Origin: Oxytricha trifallax
Lineage: Eukaryota; Ciliophora; Spirotrichea; Sporadotrichida; Oxytrichidae
Length of the DNA stretch: 64,000 nt
Assembly: GCA_000711775.1 (NCBI GenBank)
Contig: ARYC01000248.1
Coordinates: 1-64,000 of the forward strand
Direction: 5' to 3'
The position numbers and the translations under genes were made by a program. Of this stretch, positions 56,170-64,000 are shown piece after piece. Each line of letters opens with the position of its first letter. Positions within the stretch are counted from its first letter, which is position 1. The notes under the pieces were generated by a model. It saw nothing but the letters and a program-made list of their open reading frames with translations, was not told where the DNA came from and did not search any database.

Positions 56170-56990
56170 TAATGAATTAAGTTTTTCAATCTTTTCTTCC
56201 TTCTAAACTTAGCTAAGATTTGTGATTCTTATCTATAAGACGGTAACCTGCAGCGATGTTCATTCCATCTGGCTTTTAGAAATCGTTATATAGCTTTTTT
56301 CACTTCATGAATCGTCTGTGAATTTGTTATAAATTTTTTTATTTTTTATTTTGTATGTTTTTACTTCAAAAATATACTAGAAACGTTTCTCTCTACAAAT
56401 TAATGAATCAAAGATATTAAAGAGGTATTGATGCTTATTAAATACTGCGATACATCTTCACTAATTATAACGCTTGTTTCTTTCAATCATTAGGATTTAT
56501 AGAATAGCGTTTTTTATTACCTTCTTTAATGGCTTCACTGAGACAATCATTTCTTAATGTGAATAAGAAAGAAGAAACTCCTTTCTGGAGGCATATAAAA
56601 GAATTGTTTCTTAGAAGGAAGGTACAAACCAGCTCTTTTTCACTATTTTTATCCTTTTAAAATTAGTGAAAATTATAAATGTACATGAAATCTCTATCAA
56701 CTTAATTTCATTGTTTCAAAACCCTTTCTGCTCATCACAAAGTATAGCTTCTAAGAATGATATTTTTGGTAATTTTCTTTGGTTGGAAGGAAATAAACGA
56801 ACAAAAGTATTTTGTTGACTATACATTTTATTATTTCAATATTGAGTGAGATATTGATGTAGATCCTTTTTGCGTCTAAATCTTGAGATAATTTCTTGAC
56901 ATTTATGAACTCATAATTATTTATTTTTCCTTCTTTTTCTTTTAATGAATTTAAACTTTAATGAAAGACTTCTGGATCCCTCTGAATATA
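56170..56990 (-). pseudogene. TBE 22-kDa-type remnant (copy B)
   Basis: The minus strand holds RFRRKKDLHQYLTQYWNNK, then PKISFLEAILCDEQKGFE, then near 56240-56290 KSQMEMNIAAGYRLIDK. These correspond to RFRSKEDLYRYLTQYGKHV, KISFLKAILCDEKKAF and KPDEMNIDAGAGTKRRN of copy A. Several TGA codons and frame changes lie between. Confidence 0.75.
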
Positions 56991-56999
56991 ATTTTCCAT

Positions 57000-57483
57000 T
57001 TTATATAGGTGTATTAAAGGAGGTCAACCTGTTAAAGATACGTGGAGAAAGTTGGCATAAGCTATAGCAAACTTCAGAAAAGGATCTCCCTTTTATCAAT
57101 TAAGTTCGAATAAATTAGTTCTAAATTTGTTTAAACTTAATTAGATTGGTATTAAATCCGTTTAAATTTAATTAATACCAATTTAATAGAACAAAAAATT
57201 ATTTAATTCCTAGTTTTAAACTAATGAGGTTTTAATTGAAAATTTTCGAAATGATTAAAAATCTAATTGATACCAATTCCAACCTGATTTTATTCTTAAT
57301 TGGTTCCATTATCAAATTAATAAGTATGAATAAAGAAATTTAATAGTTATAAACTAAGTAAAAATATGAACTCTACAACTTCAAAATCAACTGTTGTTGC
57401 TGCAGTGCCAACTCCTATGCATAAATGATATAATAAAGGGGTTATAAGAGCGTAATAATAGAAATTTAAATTTAAATATAAAT
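57000..57483. promoter_or_regulatory. TBE-B divergent intergenic region
   Basis: Counterpart of 14195-14776: AGGTCAACCTGTTAAAGATA (inverse of the TATCTTTGCAGGGTTGACCT region of copy A), then diverged repeats such as ATTGGTATTAAATCCG, AATACCAATTTAATAG and ATTGATACCAATTCC. The block is less regular than in copy A. Confidence 0.55.
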
Positions 57484-58880
57484 AATGCGGCTAGCTTTAA
57501 TGGAAAAGCGTTTCACTTACTGCTTGTTAATCGTAGCTAAACTTTGGAAGCACTAAAAAGCTTGAATTTATTTATGTAGTGAGGATGTATAGCTGAGCTC
57601 TTTAGTTTAAAGCAGATGTCTTCAAATTGAAGTAAAAATAAGAAATAAAGTACTGAGATAGAGGCTAAACACAAAATGAATTGTTCGAAGAAGGAAAATA
57701 ACAGCAACTGATAGAAATAATAAAACCTTCAGAATGCAAAGATTGTTTGAATATCTTCTCAACCAAATCCAGCTTAAATAGGCATGTCAAAGAGATACAC
57801 ACTGGCATACCCAAGGTATATTTTTAGCATAATAAAGTCGATGGCAGGTCTTAGAGCATGACTTGAATGATGTCTTACATTCATCAAAGTTGCTTCCAGC
57901 TAAAGTTTGTAGATCCTAAAAGAAACAAGGTAAGTCTTTATAGAATTTTACAGAATATTGAATGTAAGTATTTAATAGTTAATTGTGGAGGAGGCCAACT
58001 TCTTCTAGAAGTTGAAGGCACCCCATTAATTCTTTTTAGATTTATCCTAATTCTTAATAGAACTTACTTTTATAGGCGGAATCAACCTTTGTGATTCACT
58101 CAGCTCATGATAAAAGACATTTGCAAAAACATCATTTAAGTGAGTTTTAATTTAAGTTACAGAAACTTAAAAACTAATATCAGCCAAGAGAAAGTCCAAA
58201 ACTTTTGAGTCATAAAAAGAAAAACATCATGGATTAAAGTGATAGAAATAATATGAGTCAATGAACCAACTTGATAATGGTATATATTTAGATTACTTCT
58301 TATAGAGGGCGATATAATTCCTGTATTTTATTTTTTAATTGTAGTTATTAAATCAGTTTTATTGAAAAGAAATGCATTCCTTAACAAGTCAAAACTAATT
58401 TTAGTTAATGATTATCTTAAAAAGGTATATCCTTCAGATATGAAATTTAAAGAGATGTATTAAGATGAGTTTACAAACGAGTACATAATATTGAGAGAAG
58501 TAAAAATAATAAAGCAAGATATGAGTTATATCGATGAGTTATACTTGACATGGTTTTATTGCAATAAAACTTATAAGTATGAAATTACTTTAAAAGAATA
58601 TCTCTATCAGAATAAATATCAGATGATTTGAATGAGATATTCACACAAACGACTAAGAATATGAAAGAGCTCCATGATTTAGAGTATAATTACAGAGATT
58701 TGAAGCCAGAAAATTAGATTTAATATTTAATCTCTATCTATTTGAAATAGCAGTAATAAATATTTTAGAGCAATAGGATAAGATATAGTGACTTTAGATA
58801 CATCTCAAGGTACACTATAATGCTTCCAAATAAGAGATAAGTGGACAAATGATTTTATGACATTTGGGATGATTTTTTTT
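57484..58880 (+). pseudogene. TBE zinc-finger/kinase remnant (copy B)
   Basis: The ATG position of copy A is kept (57484). Finger 1 is intact: ECKDCLNIFSTKSSLNRHVK, then EIH. Finger 2 has lost its cysteines (SQSMT-stop) and is split by about 200 bp before IHSAHDKRHLQKHHLSEF at about 58091-58148. Kinase text: SKLILVNDYLKKVYPSDMKF, FTNEYIILREVKIIKQDM, and after a slip NMKELHDLEYNYRDLKPENQ (HRD changed to YRD); then IVTLDTSQGTLQCFQIRDKW, matching IVTLATVLGTPGYSPIIEKW. The reading is interrupted at 58913 by a nested element. Confidence 0.8.
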
Positions 58881-58912
58881 TCTCAATTGGTTATATTGTA
58901 ATAAAGAAATTA

Positions 58913-59381
58913 TTGTGGGGAGGAAGTTCCCTTGCAAGTGGAAAGTTTTCTGGCAAGTAAATTTTGCATATTATAATTTCATGAATTTTTTTAAAAAAAT
59001 AAATATTTTTATTTATTTTTTAACTTAATTAATGTTTAGGTATATCATAAATCAGTTTCCATGATAAAAATAAGGAAATGTAGATGTTTAGTAAATTACT
59101 CTGAATAAATATTAATAGTAATAAATTTAAAAAATAGTCATTCTACCATTAACCTATATGTATTTAAAGAGAAAAATTGATATTTAAAGTAATTTGATTA
59201 TTAAAATTTCATGAAATATAGACTAATATACATTTATTAACAGGTAAATTAAATAAATAAAAGTTGTTACTTTTTGCTGAAAAAAATTTACAGAAAAAAA
59301 TTAAAATTTACTTGCCAGGAAACTTCCCTAAAAATTTCTTTTTATCATAAGACTGGGCAGGAAACTTCCTCCCCTAAATTA
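58913..59381. mobile_element. Nested element with GGGGAGGAAGTT...CTGGC ends
   Basis: Left GTGGGGAGGAAGTTCCCTTG, then AAGTTTTCTGGCAAGTAAAT. Right ATTTACTTGCCAGGAAACTT, then GGGCAGGAAACTTCCTCCCC. The repeat unit GGAAGTTTCCTGGCAAGT occurs twice, in subterminal and terminal positions, at the right end. Flanked by AAATTATT on both sides, a possible 8-bp target duplication, although the AT-rich context makes chance possible. Interior AT-rich, no ORF. Related to 53441-53810. Confidence 0.75.
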
Positions 59382-59998
59382 TTTAATACTTTGGAATAAA
59401 ACACTAGAAATAACCATTAAGTTTGGCTGCTAAACATATTAAACAAGAGGGATCGGCCATGAAATTAAGTAGATAGTTGAGATAGTCATAGTAAGAGTTC
59501 CAGTACATCCATGATAATTATCAGATAATATACTTGAACAACTAAAGACTACTAGATTCAATAGATATCAAAAAGATAAGCAGATAAAATCTTTTTGAAT
59601 TAAGTACGCTAATAATTATTAAATTCACAATAATCTTGCGTTTTGTCTACTAACCCCAATAAGACTCCACCCATATCATGCAAATTTAATCACTAAAACA
59701 TCTTTTTAAGAAATCTTAGGGTTTTAATTCTGATAAACCCATTAATAAAATTAAAAAGAGTAATACAAGTATATGATAATAAATAATTAATTTATTCTAT
59801 AGATAAGCAATCTAAAAAGACAAACAATTTGGAAAGCTAATTTAATAAGTATAAATTGCTTTTAGAATACTATTGATATGTTTGCAAAAATATATATATT
59901 ATATATTTTATTGAATTCCATTTAATTTTAAATTTTTATAGTCATTCATTTAAAAGAGGTTTAAGTATTTCTGATTGAAGTTACTTACAAAAATTAAA

Positions 59999-60455
59999 TA
60001 TATTGTTATTATTGATAATGTGTAATCAATGTGGAAATAATTAAAAAATTAAATATTAAACAATGTAAATTTTTTACATTTAACTTCATTTAAATGGCTT
60101 AAAAATATTTTATTTACTCAATAGTTTATATTAAATTAGCTGGACTTTCATACTGGGGGATCGATAAATTTTAACGCATTATAGCAGTGACATAAAAAAG
60201 ATTTTTATTTTAGCAATAATTTCAAACAAATTAAATATCCTAAAAATAATCTTTTTATGTCCTAGCATGATGCATTAATTACATCGTCCTCCAATGCGAA
60301 AGTCAAGCTAATTTTTAATTATCTATTGAGTAAATAAAATATTTTTTAACCATTTAAATGGAGTTAAGTGCAAAATTTTACATTATTTATTAATTAATTT
60401 CTATATTACTTTCCACATCGATTACACATTATCAATAATATTCTTCTAATACATT
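59999..60455. repeat. Hairpin related to the palindromic MITEs
   Basis: The left arm (about 60001-60155) and right arm (about 60297-60455) are inverted copies: GATAATGTGTAATC... against GATTACACATTATC, and CATTTAAATGG against CCATTTAAATG. The inner part carries TTAGCTGGACTTTCATACTG, akin to the AGCTGGACTTTATTATTGGC inner arm of the MITE family. No TTGTAG ends seen, so a diverged or different subfamily. Confidence 0.78.
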
Positions 60456-60539
60456 CAAGGTGTTGAAAATGTTAAATAAAATGATTCTAGAAAATCAAGC
60501 TAATGACAGATAAAGCTTCTTATTTATTAATGATGCTGA

Positions 60540-61000
60540 CTTTTCCGATAAGTATTAAAAATTATTTGGACTATCCAATTGGAGGTTCTACTTTTATAAT
60601 CTATGATTTGAATTATTTTAACTTTAAATTTAACGCTAATACAATTTAAATGTTGTCAAGGATTACAAATAAATAGATAATCTTAATACTGACATGAGTA
60701 TAGTAAAAATGTTAATTCTACTATGGAATATATTTATCATCATTATAAAAGGAGATCTAAACTTTTACTAATTTAATTAGATACAAGATTGTTTATAAAA
60801 TTTACTAAAATTTAAATTTATTGTAGGAATATTAAAAATAACTTCCGAATTATAGAAATAGAATAGTTAACCAGCATTAACATATTTAATTTAATTTTTA
60901 AATGGAATAATTTATGCATCATTATAGCTGTATCTCCAATATAGATTATTTGATAATATTTCAGGCAGTAATGTTCAAGGTAAGAAGTAAGATATTTATA
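60540..61000 (+). CDS. Beta-helix segments on the plus strand
   Basis: The plus frame near 60570-60655 reads LDYPIGGSTFIIYDLNYFNF, then KFNANTIQ. Near 60900-60985: NGIIYASLQLYLQYRLFDNI, then SGSNVQG. These are family coils, opposite in strand to those at 61930 and to locus B, implying an inverted block or a second gene. Confidence 0.58.
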
Positions 61001-61920
61001 TTAATTAAATCATAAAATTTCTGATAAATATATAAAAAATTAAATTCTTATATTATTATTATTAAAAATATTTTTAATTTGAGATAGATTGCTAAAATAG
61101 ACATGTTTTTGGAAGAGATTTAAGTTACTTAACTTATTTACAATCAGTTTAAATATAGATTATTTTATTAATTCTTCTTATTTACTATATATTATAAACA
61201 TAAGATTTGAAATGTTTATTTTATAGAGGTGCAAATTTATTTATTTACCAAAAAAGAGATAATAATGAAAAATTTCTCTTTATTTATATTATTTATATTT
61301 TATTAATAAGAGTATTAAAAACCTTCTTCTTCCCTTATGATTATAGATCTATTTATAAAGTTAGAGAGCATTAATATTACTACTTATTTATTTTATTTTA
61401 AAAAGGAGATAATTCGTTTATTTCAAATGACACAAAGTTTTATTTGATATTATTTGTTTTCAACTGCAACTTTTTTTCTTATACGAAAATTTAGAGTAAA
61501 TAACTTACTAATTTAAGTAATTTAATAACATTATTTTCTAGAAATAATTTAAGATTTATAAATTTTAAGCGACTTATGAATATAAAAGAATTTCATTTAA
61601 TTTACTTAAATCATTAAAAATATTATTTTAATTTAACTTGCAATTTACTTTTGTTATATATAAATTAAAGAGTTTAAAAATAGTTTTATAGATAAAATCT
61701 GTTAAATTCAACAACTAATAAGTATAGTTGATAAAATCAATTTTTTATTAAATTAATGATTATTTTTTGCATTTAATTTTAAGCAAGCTTAAAAATGATG
61801 AAAACAGTTAAATGTTTTTTAATTAAATGAAACAGTTTGAACCTATAAATTGAAATTTGATTTTTTGGGTAAAATTTTTAATTTAAATTACAACTTTTAC
61901 ATTCAAAGATTGTTTAAATT
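61001..61920. other. AT-rich filler
   Basis: Weak plus-strand coding-like text near 61085-61180 cannot be joined to neighbours. Otherwise nothing. Confidence 0.45.
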
Positions 61921-61924
61921 TTAA

Positions 61925-62070
61925 TAAGATAATCCCTCATTGTCAAAAGTGTTGTTTTCCATATAGACTTGAAATATTAACATAATTTAGTTACCATTTT
62001 CATCATAATAAGATTGGAAATTTTCAACATAGATCACAGAAGCTTGTGCATTATATAGTTATAAAATATA
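61925..62070 (-). CDS. Beta-helix segment on the minus strand
   Basis: Minus frame: LYNAQASVIYVENFQSYYDE, then NGNQIMLIFQVYMENNTFDN. Clear family strand pattern. Confidence 0.6.
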
Positions 62071-62135
62071 GAACAATTATTAAATGAATAAATTTGAGTT
62101 TGTAAGTTTCGATTATATTAAATTATTAAATTATC

Positions 62136-62340
62136 AAACTTATGGCAGTTTAACTTTCTGGAAACTTAGACATTAATTTAGCATAAAAATTAGCTTAAAA
62201 AATTACCCATAATTAAAGCTGATTTATCTCTCTTCAGGATGCCTTAATGTCTAAGTTTCCAGAAATTAAACTGCCATAAGTTTGATAAATTAAAAATATA
62301 ATTTCATATTAATTCTCCCAAATTAGAATGTATTCCTACA
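62136..62340. mobile_element. Hairpin sharing outer arm and right end with MITE copy 1
   Basis: Arms 62136-62177 and 62247-62287 (CTTATGGCAGTTTAACTTTC, then TGGAAACTTAGACATTAA, and the mirror). GGCAGTTTAACTTTCTGGAA matches copy 1. The right flank ends ATTAGAATGTATTCCTACA, matching the MITE end. The left end is not recognisable and the inner GGACTTTA arm is missing, so this is a short internally deleted relative. Confidence 0.72.
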
Positions 62341-63215
62341 TTATTATTAATATGTTGAATATATTAATATATTATTTTAATTGTTTTACAGATTTAAATA
62401 TTAATTTTTTCCTCTTAAAATCATTAAATATAATAATAGCATCATTAATAAATCATATTAATTTAAATTTTTTATCCTAATTTTTAATTAAAACTTATAG
62501 ATTATTAAATAATAATAAAGAAAATTTGTTAATAAATTTATAATACAACATTAAATAAACAATTTTTCATAAACTTTAATGAAAACTTAGCAATATTATA
62601 TCACTTAAATTATTGAGAATTTTTTCTTATTAAATGTTTATAAATAAAAATATAATTAGCCAACGAAATTCTTTATAATCCTTTATCTAAAATAAAATCT
62701 TTTTAAATTTATCAGATTTTAAATAAAAATCTTAATGAATAAATAATTTGGGTTAATAATTATATATAGTTTTGAACTTTTTAATAAGTTTTGAAGATAA
62801 AATTTTTTATTCAGTATAAAATAAATAAGATGACTACAGTCAGTACTAAAATATTATTATCATATTTTGACAAGTTTTAATTATGTAAATGATTTTATTT
62901 AAAAAAATTTTCATAAAAATAATATTTTAAAAAAACTTGTTTGCCATTAAATATGTAAAAATTATTTATAACATTTATTTTAACAAATCTTTTTATAATA
63001 ATTTGATAAAATAAATTTTTATGGTAATTTTAACCCAAAAAATAGTTCCTAGAAAAATAATCTTATTTATATATTGTTATTGAAAATCTTGTTATTAATT
63101 ATTAATGCTTAAAATGTATTTAAGCAATATTATCATACAATGAAACTACTTTATTAAATGTGAAATTAGAAACAACAAGTTTTTATCCTTTCTCAAAATT
63201 GAATTCTTTATATAA
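62341..63215. other. AT-rich filler
   Basis: Nothing supportable on either strand. Confidence 0.5.
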
Positions 63216-63219
63216 ACAT

Positions 63220-64000
63220 AATTTATATAATTTTTATTTAATGCTCCACCTTTATGTTGCTCTGTTACTGAATTAACTATTATAAAATATCTCTATGTTA
63301 AAATTTCCATTTAAATTAAGATTGATTATATTAATAAATAATTTTATATATATATTTGGAGGAACCCTCAGTATATGATCTCGCAGATTTCGTTTTTATC
63401 CAAAACTAATTAAGAATCAGTTTAAATTTTATTATAATGATAAAATGTTAAATTAATTGAAAGAAAGAAGGAAAACAAAAAGTCCATAATAACTATTTAT
63501 AGTGGATATTAACTTAATTAATCTTTAAGTCTAATTATAAATACTTTCGCTTTGAAAAACTAATATTTTTTCAAAATCTATATTATAAGTAAAAGATGGA
63601 ATTTAAAGTTAATTTCAATCAAATATAATTAAAATTTACTTATTCTTATTCAATAAGTTTTATGAATTTTATTGAAAGTATTTTCATTAAAAATGAGTAG
63701 GCATCAATTTTGATTTCATATATAAATTATAGTAAACATTTTTAATAAATGTCAAAATTATGTTTTCAATATACTATGAATAAAAAATATTATGATATTT
63801 AATTATATCTTATTCCTCCTAAGAAATTTCCTATATTTATTTTATTATTTTATTGCCCTATATAATTTTATTTTATATTAAAATGATCCTATATTGGTTT
63901 TGAATACAAAAGAAATTTGTTGGCTAAGATAATACCCCTCCTATAATTACAATATTAATATAATTGCTTTGAATAAAATTTTTAAATAAAAATTCATAAA
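63220..64000 (-). CDS. Scattered beta-helix pieces at the right edge
   Basis: Minus strand: RYFIIVNSVTEQHKGGALNK at about 63240-63300, and a minimal GG turn (VIIGGV) near 63935-63955. The rest is AT-rich. The gene continues beyond the window, so borders are open. Confidence 0.4.

Larger units (their letters stand above)
55020..59726. mobile_element. TBE: TBE-type transposon, copy B (decayed, inverted relative to A)
   Basis: Starts CAAAACCAAGATG after ATT (55017-55019) and ends ...CTTAGGGTTTTA before ATT (59727-59729). The terminal repeats match internally (TAGAGGATTATTGGGATCCT... against the inverse of CTACTAACCCCAATAAGACT) but the telomere-like outer part is eroded. Gene order is transposase (+), 22-kDa-type (-), zinc-finger/kinase (+): the same arrangement as copy A, read in the opposite direction. 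Length 4.7 kb including a nested element of about 470 bp and an insertion of about 200 bp. All three genes carry stops and slips. Confidence 0.9.

Noticed and set aside
1-64000. CRISPR arrays, bacterial operons, rRNA genes, ribosome binding sites
   Set aside because: No regularly spaced identical repeats and no rRNA-like sequence. The code usage, introns and transposons are ciliate, so bacterial features are not expected.
1-64000. Euplotes-type +1 programmed frameshifting as the cause of frame slips
   Set aside because: In-frame TAA/TAG are used freely as Gln, and the slips do not occur at AAA-TAA/TAG sites with +1 direction. The code is hypotrich, not Euplotes.

Overview
The window reads as germline (micronuclear) DNA of a hypotrich/stichotrich ciliate of the Oxytricha-Stylonychia type. 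Three things point there. (1) Long conserved reading frames appear only if TAA and TAG are read as glutamine and TGA is the stop. (2) Two full-length TBE-type (telomere-bearing element) transposons are present. Each has CAAAACCCC-like ends, a 3-bp ATT target duplication and the TBE gene trio: 42-kDa-type DDE transposase, 22-kDa-type protein, and 57-kDa-type zinc-finger/kinase. A third, short element has the same ends. (3) Coding pieces (macronuclear-destined segments, MDS) are short, lie on both strands and are separated by very AT-rich filler that behaves like internal eliminated sequence (IES). Standard-code ORFs are mostly fragments or shadows.

Layout. 1-1460: a near-perfect 424-bp inverted repeat and a CTAGTCG-rich zone. 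1737-5815: two unrecognised, less AT-rich ORF regions with palindromic elements between them. 6653-6873: a degenerate 19-20-bp tandem repeat. 7965-8290: a GC-richer island. 8806-9805: an element with terminal inverted repeats. 9880-10725: two minus-strand beta-helix MDSs. 12610-17137: TBE copy A, whose transposase is split by a 416-bp palindromic MITE. 18265-22700: minus-strand beta-helix MDSs. 22725-30120: plus-strand MDSs (N-terminal domain, cysteine-rich repeats, beta-helix). 30230-30752: exons of another plus-strand gene. 31285-32604: a minus-strand Gln/Ser-rich protein gene. 34030-54620: a minus-strand beta-helix membrane-protein locus in many MDSs, interrupted by a 1.7-kb TBE-like element and several hairpins. 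52291-52980: another unrecognised plus-strand ORF. 55020-59726: the decayed TBE copy B. 60500-64000: more beta-helix pieces, on both strands.

The dominant gene family has a readable domain order, best seen in the locus ending at 34 kb. Beta-helix coils (Asn/Ser-rich, with recurring GGxIY turns) lead to a YGDDIAS motif, a VDKYGQIVGS...VIEG domain, two cysteine-rich modules (RECLLGE...PGYWR and GYQGILCSDC), and several membrane helices. I infer large surface membrane proteins; the function is unknown. The transposons and MITEs sit between MDSs, where developmental excision could remove them. Many frames slip by one base, often near homopolymers. Sequencing error, unrecognised mini-introns or IESs, and real decay cannot be separated from this sequence alone. 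Most MDS borders below are therefore approximate.
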